From contig NC_092679.1 in NCBI RefSeq assembly GCF_964355755.1, positions 17,102,932 to 17,166,931 on the forward strand: a stretch of 64,000 bases of DNA, written 5' to 3'. Below are positions 22,356 through 34,122 of the stretch, piece by piece. This stretch comes from Antedon mediterranea. Its lineage: Eukaryota > Echinodermata > Crinoidea > Comatulida > Antedonidae. The stretch's first letter is position 1. The number at the start of each line of letters is the position of its first letter. Under the pieces are notes generated by a model that did no database searches, was not told the DNA's origin, and worked only from the letters and a program-made list of their open reading frames with translations. Made by a program: the position numbers and the translations under genes.

Positions 22356-23731
22356 ATAAATAAACAAAAGTAATCTACTGGGACTTAAATACACCATCAC
22401 AAGACAACGTTTTATCTATTGCGCCACGCAACTTGCTTGAAGAAATTAATCAACTAAACTATTTAAACTATGCATACATAGTGCCCTCATTTGTTATTAG
22501 TCTAGTCCTCCCTAGATGATGTGATGACAGACCATTTGTGATTGTTCAATACGCACGGTAGTAACCTGGTACTCGCAACGCGCTGAACATCCGGTGATTC
22601 GGCTCCTCGAAGAAGACAAATTATTATTTATTCGGCCTACCTGATAATAATATTATTATCATTAATGTAGGCTTATTGATGGAAATTCTTCTGTTAATTT
22701 AAATGACTTAGGCCTAAGCGAATATATTATTGCCAAGGAATCATTAATTAGTAATTATCTGTATATTATTCTTGCTAGGTAAGGTGTCGAATGCAACACC
22801 TAACTAGACAGGCTTATTACAAAGGATGAGGCCTAGCTACACCTGACCCAGCAGTAGATATTCAACTTGTTGTTGGCTATGTAATATAACAGATATCGCC
22901 TTAGATAGCTACTCTTTATTCATTTTCCTATAACCCACATCCTTAATCAATCACTGTTTCCTCATCATCAAGGAAAGTCCCCTCCCAGTACATGCATATT
23001 AATTAGGACACATATCACATATTATAGAAATAAATTTTGAATCAACTTTGGATAATCCAAATCATCCAAAATCTATATCAACACCCTTTTGAATAACATT
23101 GATGACAAAGTGATTTAGCAGATTTATTATTTACGGCAGGAGTGCGTTGAATCCACCACTCAAGTAACGTACAACAACCCCATCCAACACAACGCTACAC
23201 AACAATACAGGTAGACCTGCTGTATCTGTATACACTACTATAAAAATAAAGCTGGTGCTCAACTGAACAAATTTCCTATCTTTTGCATTAAAAATCATAC
23301 AATTTGGATTCTCCTGCATCATATACAGTGCTGTACTTTTTTGACTCAATACAAAATATTCCCTGTATGGTTAATTACTTTCCTATAACCTTATTTTATC
23401 ATGCTTCAATGTTATTTGCATTTTGCTGTTCAAATTACATATTTTTTCCAAAGGAAGACAATGTTTCCTCATATTTTAAAAGGACAATACACCTAGACCA
23501 AAAGGAAATAACCTTGAATATCTAAAACAAAATTGAAAGTCTTGTGATTTCTCTGAAGAAGGTACAAAATCTATTGTGAACAGTTCCTTATTTAACCATT
23601 AATAAAAATAGATAACAACAATATATAAATTCTGAACACAAAATAATCCTCAAAACTCAGTGTCAGGTTACGAGTAAGTGAGCAATTCCGAATGCCACAA
23701 TGAAGTATAACATTATACAGTAGTAGTAGTA
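22356..23731. other. decayed spacer of LGM-P
   Basis: No exon recognised. Around 23490-23600 the sequence resembles LGM-A intron 3 (6520-6620, ACCAAAAGGAAATAAC), showing that intron as well as exon sequence was duplicated. Confidence 0.55.
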
Positions 23732-24445
23732 GGAATGAAGGGCAAAACACTATGGGAACTTTGTTGGGTTCCAAGGGGATTGATTCTTTAAAGCTCCCTA
23801 TTGTATGTGCCATGATTTATTGATGTTCTATGTGGGGGCATAGACAGACTTCTAGTCAGGCTTTAAAAACATGTTATTTTTTAATATACTGTACAGAACT
23901 ATGATGATTTTTCTTTTTATGATGCGAGTACTCCACAAAAAAGGGAAAAAAAAATCAGCAATAGCTGGCATAGGGAGTGGCAAAGTAATAGAAAGGTACT
24001 TAACACAATTCAATGAGGAGCCTAGTATGAATTTTATGTGCGAGAGTTATTTTCTAGGGGCGTCATTTAACTAAATTTACTTTGTACAAATAATCAGTGT
24101 GACATGCCTTGCCTGGAGCTCCTCTATTGAAGTGGCTTGGTGGTTCATGATGCTCCGCTACCAATCAAAGGGTCCTGTCCTTGGCAATTTGCCTAAAATA
24201 TATATTCTAAAATCCTGGATCCTCATACATTGTAAACCCTGAAATTCCTCTGTAGTCAAGTTTCCCAGAAAGTCTATCCAGGAGTTATAAAAATCTGTTA
24301 TTCTCTAGGTGTTCTTTGTTCATATAACAATACTCAGAAAATAACAACATTTAGAACACTTTTAAGTTATTAACTTTTTTAAAAGCTTAGGATTTAAGAT
24401 TTCTATAGTTTATTTATAAATAAAAACCTTTGCTTATTAACAATA
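23732..24445 (+). repeat. local duplication, copy 1 (pairs with 33602-34616)
   Basis: Nearly the same sequence as 33602-34616 (GGAATGAAGGGCAAAACACTATGGGAAC to CTTATTAACAATA). It includes a legumain pseudo-exon 4. Copy 2 contains an extra MITE (33671-33924), which explains the length difference. Confidence 0.9.
23921..23995 (+). pseudogene. legumain exon 4 relic, copy 1
   Basis: Encodes [16 protein letters not shown] before a GT donor, like LGM-A exon 4. The middle (FLNILQ region) is deleted and the beginning is damaged (GATGCGAGTACTCC against GACGTGACTCC). Confidence 0.85.
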
Positions 24446-24671
24446 ACCAAAGCTGAATGCCTTCGCTTACCATTCACAAAGCTTTCGAATGCTACTCCTG
24501 GAATGCTATTATTGGCATTCGAAGGGCTATATCTTAGCATTCAATGACTAATTAGCATTCGAATGCTTCTTAGCATTCGCTAAGGCTTCGCTAAGGCTTC
24601 GCTAAGCCTTCCAGATTTAGCATTCGCTAAGGCTTCGCTAAGCCTTCACTAAGCCTTCCAGGGAGCCGAAT

Positions 24672-24931
24672 TATTCGAATGCTAGTGGATGAATGCTATA
24701 CCAGCATTCGAATGCTAGTGGGTGAATGCTACACTAGCATTCGAATGCTAGTGGGTGAATGCTACACTAGCATTCGAATGCTAGCGGGTGAATGCTACAC
24801 TAGCATTGGAATGCTAGCGGGTGAATGCTACACTAGCATTCGAATGCTAGTGGGTGAATGCTACACTATCATTCGAATGCTAGTGGGTGAATGCTACACT
24901 AGCATTCGAATGTTAGTGGGTGAATGCTACA
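24672..24931 (+). repeat. 33-bp array of AGCATTCGAATGCT palindromes
   Basis: About eight units, each with a perfect 14-bp palindrome AGCATTCGAATGCT followed by AGTGGGTGAATGCTACACT. The 91-codon ORF here only reflects a unit length divisible by three. Confidence 0.9.
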
Positions 24932-25857
24932 CTAGTGAGCAAATTACATGTTAGCAGGGAAATGCTACATAGCATTAAATACACTACAGTATTGTAATAG
25001 GAATTCAGGGTTGCAACAAAACAAGTTAAAACTCTCATCAGACTACAGTATGTTATGATGTTAAACTAGGACCTAAAATAAAAGGCAATTCAACACAATA
25101 TTCGGACATGAATAGTACAAGGCCTTAATTTTTACTTTTATTGTTTTGATATACTGTATAAATAAGATGCTTCATTTATCAGTCTAATGGGTTAAGGATG
25201 TTAACCTGCTAAGGTCTTATGTCCCACATATAGTACCGTGTTTAATTAATTGTTTAGAAGTACATCTATTCAAACTTTTATTTATTTTTTTTGTGTTGTT
25301 CAAGCAACTCGCTTCTACTTTAGCATTCTTCTCCGACAATCATTCTGAAAGATAAAAATCAATTATTTGCAAAGGAGACCTGTTCCTTTATGTACAGTCA
25401 CTATTAGCAGATAAAACTGAATTATGCACTACATTCTCTAGTCTGTAGAAGGACTATTATATTAGTATCATTCAGGTTTAATAAAAAGGATTTTATTTAA
25501 TATTTACCCTTTTTAAAATAAATACTTGTTGTGTTACTGTTTTTATTCATTTCAAATGTTGGAATTAAGGAAATATTCTGCCATGGCATAAAAATGCCTC
25601 CACCATCCCATTGTCTTATAATAAAATAAACGATAGAGTGAAAACTGCTTTAATTTATAGTTTAGTTAGCCCTTCTTTTTGATCAGTGATACAATGTGGT
25701 TAGCTAGGCCCAGAGTATACTATAACTAGCCTAGGCCAGCTACACAATATAACCAGGGAGTGACTTAGGGGATTCGACTTTTGATAGGACTTTTTGATAG
25801 TACCACCACAACTGAATCCCAAACCACTCACTATCTACTGCAGCCTAGCCGGTAGCC

Positions 25858-26970
25858 GATCACTCCGGCCGCGCTTCACTCCGGCCGCCGTATCAGTTTA
25901 GCGCGATGTTGCACTTCGGCCGCTATTCAATTTGACTTCCTGTGCAAAGGGGTCGTTAGTATGGAGCGCCCATATCTACGTTTTCTATACTGTTCAGTGT
26001 TATAACAAATTCTTGGTGAATTTAAATGGATCAACTAGTTGAATATTTATTAGCAACAATTTTACTTTTTTCATTAACAATAACATTCAAAGAAGTTGGA
26101 ACTGCTTTTTCTTTCAAACTAAACTTAACTTAATTAAATTCAATAATAAAATAATAATCAAATACCCGTCTAATTAATGCTTGAATAACAATATTTAATT
26201 TCTTTCTATGTACATTTATTTTTATAACTTTACATTTATTAACATTAAAAATTAGTTAAAAACCTTTTTTTTTATAACACTTTATCTTGCCAGTACCCAT
26301 ACTTACTAATTATAGTTAATAACAATATGTAAAATATTTTAATTTATTTATTTCAAATAATCAATTATTATTGATGTTTGTTATAGTTAATAACAATATT
26401 TACAATATTAATTAATTTATTTCAAATAATCAAATATCCGTCTAATTAATGTTACCTGGAATTGTATCAAGAATTAATATATTATTTTTGTACAGTCCAA
26501 TTTACAATGATTTTATATTTTAATTTATATATGATAAAAATAATATGACATATAGGGTACATTGCAATAAATTACATTAATTAATCACATTATAAAATAA
26601 AATAAAAATAAAATTATAATTAATATACTAGCCTATTACATTGGATAAAACACATAAATTATTTTGTTTTAGCATTATACCTAATTTAAAACACTTGCGA
26701 TGTTGTTGTGATCCTGAAAGAGAAAAAATATACTGTATGATTACAAATGTTTATTTTGATTCTCTACAAAAAAACGTGTCTCGGTTGTAAAAGACTCATT
26801 GGGCGCTCCATAGCTGTGGCCGGAATGAATCGCGGCCGGAATGAATCGCGGCCGGATTGAAGCGCGGCCGGATTGAAGCGCGGCCGGATTATTGAAGCGC
26901 GGCCGGATTATTGAAGCGCGGCCGGATTATTGAAGCGCGGCCGGATTATTGAAGCGCGGCCGGAGTGATC
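25858..26970. mobile_element. foldback element, family E (CGGCCG words)
   Basis: Ends GATCACTCCGGCCGCGCTTC / inverted GAAGCGCGGCCGGAGTGATC. About nine GCGGCCGGA units with GAATGAATC or GATT(ATT)GAAGC spacers lie at 26815-26970 and three to four at the left end. The interior is very AT-rich and noncoding. Confidence 0.8.
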
Positions 26971-27245
26971 TGTATTCGCCTAGCCCTGGTCCCTCTCTGC
27001 TGAACTCAACTTAGTAGGCTGTGTGTGGCTATAATACTCCTCCTATTATTATTAGGCCTAGCTAGTTAGTAGCCAAATACAGAATGATAAAAGAACAAGT
27101 ATAGCTACTAGCTACAATACCTTTTATATCAGCAAAATCTGTGTCACGGTTGCCAGCAGGTAAGCTGTAAAAAAAAGGAAGGCTGCAGTCTATTGTAGGC
27201 ATCCTCACTCTCACTCAACTCAGCCTTTCTCTAGCCATTGGTCCT

Positions 27246-27656
27246 TTGAATTTGATGTGTTATGTTAAAGAAATTGTATCCAAAGCCAGCAGACGTCTGC
27301 ATATATTGTGTAGATTAAGAAAGTTCAATCTTCCGAAATTTGATCTTGTAGATGTATTTAAGAGTTACATAAGACCAAGTGTTGAATATGCTGTCCCAGT
27401 ATGGCATTCTAGTCTCACTAAGAAACAAAGTGATATGATAGAATCTGTCCAAAAAAGGGCTTGCAGAATAATATTGTGTAATGACTACATATGTTATGAC
27501 CAAGCACTCAATGATCTTTCTCTAGACACCTTTTCTGATAGAAGGCGTAATCTATGCTATAAGTTTGCTCTGAACTGTTCAAAAAGTATTCATTTTGGAA
27601 AATGGTTTCCAGTGAAGAATGTAAACAATACCATACCTTATCTCGCTTCTAAATGA
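27246..27656 (+). pseudogene. LINE C-terminal fragment
   Basis: 136 codons: the region after reverse transcriptase (FKSYIRPSVEYAVPVWHSSL, SVQKRACRIIL), typical of CR1/Jockey-like LINEs. No upstream RT domain is nearby, so it is 5'-truncated. It lies inside element D. Confidence 0.85.
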
Positions 27657-27724
27657 ATAATCAGTATATATAACCCAGTACAGCTATGCGTTTTTTTTGT
27701 TGTTTTTTTTTCTATTTTAATATT

Positions 27725-28358
27725 TTAAAGCCCCATTCCCTACGTTTTTTAGATCTAATTTAAGATCACAAACTATATTTAATGTAAAAATAATACTATA
27801 TGGTCCTAATGCGATAACTGTTTTCGTCTTTAAACGGTTAAAAATGTGAAAAATAAATCGATTTTAATAATTATAGCGGCCCGCTATAAATCCCAAAATG
27901 CATTGCGCGCGGATTGATATTTTTGTTTTTCACCTGTAATTCGCCCACTTTTCGATCGATCGTGAAGCCAAAACAAATGGAAGACTCCTAACTTTTCAGC
28001 GAAAATACCGGGTGTTCCCCAATTTGTATCAACGGAGTCTGGCAAAAATAGAAAGACAATTAATGCAGCAACTATACAACGTCAGGCTAGGTATATAGCT
28101 AGCGTACGATGTTCGTACGTTACCGATGTTTACCAGCTAGGCCTACAAAAATAAGCCTAGCTAGGCTAGGCCTGAGACCGTCCACGAGAGTTCGATCGCC
28201 GCGAGCTACTTAGGTAGTGCATTGTTTCTCACTTTTTATCATAATTTACCATAAAACGTACATTTAAGACAAGGAATGACATGGTTTAATGTTTTTAAAG
28301 TGATATATATGTATTATTTTCCAAAAAACGTCCAAAATTGCAGGGAAGGGGTCTTTAA
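27725..28358 (+). mobile_element. 634-bp TTAA-ended MITE, copy 2
   Basis: Starts TTAAAGCCCCATTCCC and ends GGGAAGGGGTCTTTAA. Nearly identical to copy 3 directly downstream, in the same orientation. Confidence 0.85.
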
Positions 28359-28548
28359 GCTAAACTTTTTGAATGTTCCTGTATTGTATTTCTTGTGTAA
28401 ATTGCCTCCTTTTTATATATAACTAGCAATTATACCCGCCCCAGGGAGGGTTTCAAAATTAGTTTAACAGCCTTCTCAGTACATAACATAATGGTCGAAG
28501 TACACTTATAATATAGATTATCATTGGTTTTATACTTTTATACAAATT

Positions 28549-29182
28549 TTAAAGCCCCATTCCCTACGTTTTTGAGATCTAATTTAAGATCACAAACTAT
28601 ATTTAATGTAAAAATAATACTACATGGTCCTATTGCGATAACTTTTTTCGTCTTTAAACGGTTAAAAATGTGAAAAATAAATCGATTCTAATAATTATAG
28701 CGGCCCGCTATAAATCCCAAAATGCATTGCGCGCGGATTGATATTTTTGTTTTTCACCTGTAATTCGCCCACTTTTCGATCGATCGTGAAGCCAAAACAA
28801 ATGGAAGACTCCTAACTTTTCAGCGAAAATACCGGGTTTTCCCCAATTTGTATCAACGGAGTCTGGCAAAAATAGAAAGACAATTAATGCAGCAACTATA
28901 CAACGTCAGGCTAGGTATATAGCTAGCGTACGATGTTCGTACGTTATCGATGTTTACCAGCTAGGCCTACAAAACTAAGCCTAGCTAGGCTAGGCCTAAG
29001 ACCGTCCACGAGAGGTCGATCGCCGTGAGCTACTTAGGTAGTGCATTGTTTCTCACTTTTTATCATAATTTACCATAAAACGTACATTTAAGACAAGGAA
29101 TGACATGGTTTAATGTTTTTAAAGTGATATATATGTATTATTTTCCAAAAAACGTCCAAAATTGCAGGGAAGGGGTCTTTAA
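28549..29182 (+). mobile_element. 634-bp TTAA-ended MITE, copy 3
   Basis: Same length and ends as copy 2, about 190 bp after it. Flanked by TTAA on both sides. Confidence 0.85.
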
Positions 29183-29331
29183 TATTGAGAAAATGTAAAT
29201 ATCTTTGTATTTCAGCTAAGGCTGCGATGATGATATTGAAATAAATGAAATGAAATGAAAAAAAAAAAAAAATTAGCATTCGAATGCCTAGCGAATGGTT
29301 AGCGAAGGCTATTTAAGCATTCTCCTTTGGT

Positions 29332-31150
29332 AAGGAGGCTTTACTAATATTTAGGAGTATCAGAGGTATTTATATTTGTCCTCAAGCTTAACTGGAAACT
29401 GAGGAAATTCGGATTATAGGCCCTCCACGGACCCACGGCAGCCAGCAGTGTAGCGCCTACCAGATCAGCACACCGGGAGACGATCCCCTACTCTTTTCGA
29501 ATATTGTACAAATTTTATTTATTTATTTATTTAATCTTTCTTTATTCTGAAATACACTTTCATTTCAATACAATGTACTGATTTCCAAAGTAGTTCTTAA
29601 CTACATAAATGTAAACAAAATACAGTATATAAATGGACAAAAGAAAATATAAAAATAAACCTAAAATTATCAAAATCAAATCTATATATAAATTTACGTA
29701 AGGGCAAAATTCGGTAAATCGCGCCTTACTTCTAGAATTTTTACTCGATGGTATATAAAGTTAGTTCGTACTTTCGGTACTGATTTTAACCACCTGATGT
29801 AACCCTGTTTACTAATTAAATTAAGTTAGATAATTAGTTATTGACGATTAGAACGAATTTAGGTTCAAAGATTTGCCCCAAATAGGGGTGTTTTCCGATC
29901 GTGGTATACACTGTCTAATGGATGTCCATCTTGAAAAATACCCGCCACAAAAATGCGAGGAGGCTTCGCATTTTCCTATCTCCTCCTACGAAAATTGTTT
30001 TTAATAGCTGAAAACCGGTTGAACAGCTAGAGTACACCATCATAATGTTGAAGACAGGCCGATTTTCTTTAAAAAATACTATTTTTATAGATTTAATATA
30101 CGATTATACAAATGTATTGATTTGCGATGAATGGAACATCCCAATCTCTCAGTCTGCCAGAGTTTGGTTTAACACAAGTACTGTAGGTAAATTTATGAGC
30201 CCTTGGTTTAACACATACGGTAGGTAAATATATGGGCCCTTTGAGAATAAACTTGCAATACTTTGACAATACTGTAAATAACTATTTTTGGAACTCATTT
30301 GAATCGAACATTTCTTACTGTGAATGTTCGTCCTGTTAGATAATAATAAACTGTATTACTGACATTGTGGATAGGCTCTACTGTTAGATATATAAACACA
30401 TTATTATATACAAATACACTTTATACTGACAGTTCCTTCTCAACGTTTGTATTAATTAATAATTACCAAAAATATAAACGTCGTAGTGGTGTATCGTGAC
30501 ATGTACTTTAATATTTCAATCGATTATGACAGTGACAGTTTTAACAAAGTATTAAATCGCAAATGTTTTACTGTATTTAGAGGTATATTATGTATAGGCT
30601 TATAAAACATGAACAAAATATTTCGTTACTGAGTGGATAAAGAATATATTTAAAAATTGTTCCTCTTTGTACCTATCCGCTTTCCCATCCCTCAACCCTA
30701 ATGTTACATACAAAACACAAATTGGGTTTCTTTAAATGAGTCCAAATCAAAAATTTGGACTCATTTTGTGAAAAGTTTCTCCTTCGGAAGTAATTCCCAG
30801 GGTGCTAATTTTAGTTGACTACATAAATCATCGTGTCTATTTATTCGTTTCTGTAAACGACAATGTATTATAGTCCTGCGTTACGTAGATTTGAAATCGC
30901 CAGTTTTGTTACGCTGAAATTACTGTAGGCCTATATTCGAGAACCATCTGTGGGCACGACCTAGATGGTACGCGAGCGAAGCGAGCGTACCATCTAGTTA
31001 ACACAATTAAAGTAAGCACATTTAAAGGTAACAACAGAAATAATTGAGATTTTTAAACAAGATAAAAGAAGTTTTAATCATTGAGCATTAATTAGATTTA
31101 GTTTTGAATTAAAATTAAAGTTTTAAAATGTGTGATATGAAAGTTTATAC
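29332..31150. other. spacer without recognised gene
   Basis: AT-rich. A hairpin at 30961-30997 has 13-bp arms (CTAGATGGTACGC) around GAGCGAAGCGAG. No exon supported. Confidence 0.55.
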
Positions 31151-31181
31151 TGTCATATCATAAAGATCATTTTTTATTTTG

Positions 31182-32328
31182 TTAGGTAGAAAGTTTCATA
31201 ATTTTGTAATTAAAAGTTCTTTTACCTCGAGTATTATTCCATTTAGGTATTATCAAAGTGTTGTTACTTTGACTTCGTGTACCTTTATTGTGACTATCTT
31301 CAGTAAATATAAATTGAGTTGATAAATAGGGTGGTGCATGTCCATTTAGGCACTTGAAAAGTAATATTAAAATATGTTCATTCCATTTGTCCTTTAGTGT
31401 ATTCCAACCAAGTGAGTTTAGGATATCACTAACATGAGTTTTGATATCTACTGATAATAATATTCTACCTAATCTATTAAAATTTGAAGAGAATCTCAAA
31501 AGTTTACTTTACAATTTGACCAGACACAACTACAATAATCAAATAAAGGAATAACTAGTGCATTGGCTAACATTTTCAGAGTGTTTGATGGAATAAAATA
31601 TTTTATACGACGTATAACACCAATGCGCTTGGCAACTTTTGATGAAAGGCTATCAATATGATCCGCCCATATTAGTTAAGTGTCAAAAGTTACACCTAAA
31701 TATTTAAAAGAATTACTCTCTCAATAAGAAACATAGATATTTTTAAACTTACTATACATGTGATTGTGAGTAGTACTAAAAACCATAAGCTTTGTCTTTT
31801 TAATATTTAATGTATAGTTGGTTATCATTATTAAACCATTTAGTAACTTGATTAAAATTTACATCTATTTCATTTTTAAGCCTAAGTGAACTACATAAAA
31901 GTGTGGTATCATCAGCATACATGACACATTTACATGATAAAAAATTAGGAAGTGAGTTAACCTATAAAATAAAAAGCAATGGTCCTAATATTGAACCTTG
32001 AGGAACTCCGATATTTACATTCAGTGATTCAGATTTACATGAATTATTACTAACAATTTGAGATCTTTGACTAAGATATGATTTAAACCATTTAAGCTCG
32101 GTACTACAGTATTTATTCCAAAACTCCTTAATTTATTAAGCAAGATTTGATGATTTGATGGCCTTTTTTAGGTCCAGGAATAATATAGCAGCTATTGAGA
32201 TACCTTTATCAAAATTATTTAAAATATAGTCTGTAACATCTAAGAGAGTGGTTTGGGTAGAGTGATTTTTTCTGAAACCTGATTGAGAAGGATTTAGAAG
32301 GTAATGCGATTTTAAATAATGATATAAT
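31182..32328 (-). pseudogene. degenerate LINE reverse-transcriptase region
   Basis: On the minus strand: RT fingers motif SQSGFRKNHSTQTTLLDVTD (about 32290-32230), a broken catalytic FLDLKKA, the VMYADDT catalytic motif near 31926-31906, and a C-terminal part (105 codons, 31499-31182: FKCLNGHAPPYLS). Stops and shifts separate the parts. CR1/Jockey-like by appearance. Confidence 0.85.
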
Positions 32329-32545
32329 TGGTTCTTTAACATGCACTGTTAAGTACACGGGACCAACAGCTTTACATCCCATCCGAAGGACTAGGCAATG
32401 AGAGTAAAGCATCTTGCCTAAGGATGCAATTAGTATGGTACAGATAACCTCGAACCCATGCCTACCGGGGCCCAACGTTGCTTAACTTCGGTGATCTGAC
32501 GAGAACCTGTGTTTCACAACGCAGTATGGCCGTATACATAATACA
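32325..32545 (-). mobile_element. 5S-rRNA-headed SINE
   Basis: On the minus strand it begins like 5S rRNA (TACGGCCATACTGCG, CTCGTCAGATCACCGAAG, TTAAGCAACGTTGGGCCC). It continues into GGGTTCGAGG and a body with CGGATGGGATGTAAAGC, GGTCCCGTGTAC and GTTAAAGAACC. This is the SINE3 type of head. Its body matches the tRNA-headed SINE at 17495-17812. Confidence 0.75.
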
Positions 32546-32575
32546 TTAAAGTTACTATTACAAAATAAGTATATG

Positions 32576-32645
32576 ACAAGATAAGATAAGATAAGATAAC
32601 TTTTATTGATCCTCAAAAAGGAAATTCATTGCTCGTCATAATGAC
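32576..32645 (-). mobile_element. LINE 3' tail fragment
   Basis: (GATAA)n followed by CTTTTATTGATCCTCAAAAA; same sequence as the 3' end of the LINE at 12608-13250. A very short truncated insertion. Confidence 0.7.
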
Positions 32646-33008
32646 ACCTAATCCTGTCATTTGATTGTACATTTGTGGATCACTTGATAAAATCTAAATA
32701 CCCTATATTTACGCTCGCAAGCACGTCCTCCAGCATGGTTAAAGCTTGGTTCTTCTACTACAAAACAACGGAGCGACACAAAAAAGTGCTGCATTGCATA
32801 ATCACAAGTGGGAACTGATGACAACGCAGCATTGCTGCAAACATCGCTACGGGAAATCAAATCAGTTTGATTTCACGCAACAACGCAAGGCAAAACACAC
32901 TGAAAAACAGAGTACAGCGCATACTCAAAAGTACGCCGGGTGAATCAGGTCAAAGGCTATAAATACCAGAATGCATCGCACACGGATTAATATTTTTGAG
33001 ATGTGATG

Positions 33009-33118
33009 CTCCCTTTACGTATATTTGGGGTCTCCCTTTTCATATATTTGGGGGCTCCCTTTTCGTATAGTGGGGTCTCCCTTTTCGTATAGTGGGGTCT
33101 CCATTTTCGTATAGGGTC
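33009..33118 (+). repeat. short tandem array, about 22-bp units
   Basis: About five units of the type GGGGTCTCCCTTTTCGTATA with variation. Confidence 0.75.
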
Positions 33119-33319
33119 ACTGGTATCTGGTCTCGGGTCTCTAGTTTCGAAACACCCTATAGACTATCTACAAGAGAACATTCGACAGGAGCTATTTTGT
33201 GGTAGTGCATTGTTTTTCTCTTTTTATCGTAATTAATTATGTATGCCCAGGCCTATATGTCATATTTGAAACAATAGGCCTACTGTGTTTGCTGGTGCAG
33301 GTTTATTGTCATTTATGTA

Positions 33320-33412
33320 TTACTATAGACTAGATGATGTCATATTATCACTACCATATTTGGGTACATGACACTTTTCGTCTAGTTTAATAGTGTATAA
33401 GACAGAGCAGAT
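33320..33412. mobile_element. MITE family F, partial copy
   Basis: Contains CACTACCATATTTGGGTACATGACAC and an end like AATAGTGTATAAGACAGAGC; the left end is missing. Confidence 0.6.
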
Positions 33413-33670
33413 AAGGCATATGTTTACCACTACAGCAGTTAAAACATTTCTTCTGTTAATTGTCAGTTGGACCATAATTGTTAATTGGCTTTTATCCAAT
33501 AAATATAAAGTATTCCAAATCATTTGGTCAGTACTCACGAACCTGCCCAGAACAGGTCCGGCCAAACCAATTTTGGGACACTGCATTCACTTTCCTGTGA
33601 AAGGAATGAAGGACAAAACACTATGGGAACTTATTTGGTTCCAAGGGGATTGATTCCTTAAAGCTCCCTA

Positions 33671-33924
33671 AAGCCTGGTTTCCATAAAATTGCTACATCT
33701 ATGGAAACGCTAGAATTTATCGGGGATCTAGTACGCGAGCGGTAAATATTCTTTGGTACGCGTATACGATTCATCGCAGACACAATCGGCAAAGTTGAAC
33801 ATGGTTAAACTTTGCCGATTTGACTGCGATGAATCGGGGAGCCTTCCCGATTGCGTCGGCGACATCTGCGCGTGTAGCGATTTTAATGGAAACGCTGTAG
33901 CGATTTTAATGGAAACCAAGCTTT
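33671..33924. mobile_element. MITE family J
   Basis: Ends AAGCCTGGTTTCCATAAAAT and inverted ATTTTAATGGAAACCAAGCTT. Its inner part is largely self-complementary (GATTCATCGCAG / CTGCGATGAATC). The paralogous site at 23790-23800 lacks it (GCTCCCTATTGTATG), so the insertion point, at TA, is known. A related end occurs near 59938-59955. Confidence 0.85.
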
Positions 33925-34052
33925 TTTGTGTGTGCCATGATTGATGATGATGATGATGTTCTGTATGGGGGGATTACAGACTTCTCCTAGTCTTTAAAAA
34001 CATGTTATTTTTTTATTATACTGTACAGAACTATGATGATTTTTCATTTTAT

Positions 34053-34122
34053 GATGTGACTCCACAAAAAAGAAAAAAAATCAGCAATAGCTGGTATAGG
34101 GAGTGGCAAAGTAAATAGAAAG
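34053..34122 (+). pseudogene. legumain exon 4 relic, copy 2
   Basis: GATGTGACTCCACAAAAAAG then KSAIAGIGSGK and a GT donor. It shares the internal deletion of the copy at 23921-23995, so the deletion came before the duplication; this copy keeps a better exon start but has an extra A before the donor. Confidence 0.85.

Larger units (their letters stand above)
24446..29331. mobile_element. large nested foldback element, family D
   Basis: Ends are inverted: ACCAAAGctGAATGC on the left and GCATTCtcCTTTGGT on the right, with further matches (TTCGCT-ACCATTC, GCATTCGAATGC). Near the left end the palindrome AGCATTCGAATGCT is iterated. The interior holds element E, a LINE fragment and two TTAA MITEs. 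No clear target duplication, so the outer borders are moderately supported. Confidence 0.6.

Noticed and set aside
24679-24954. 91-codon ORF with repeated GECYTSIRML units
   Set aside because: It is the translation of a 33-bp palindromic DNA repeat; the frame stays open only because 33 is divisible by three.
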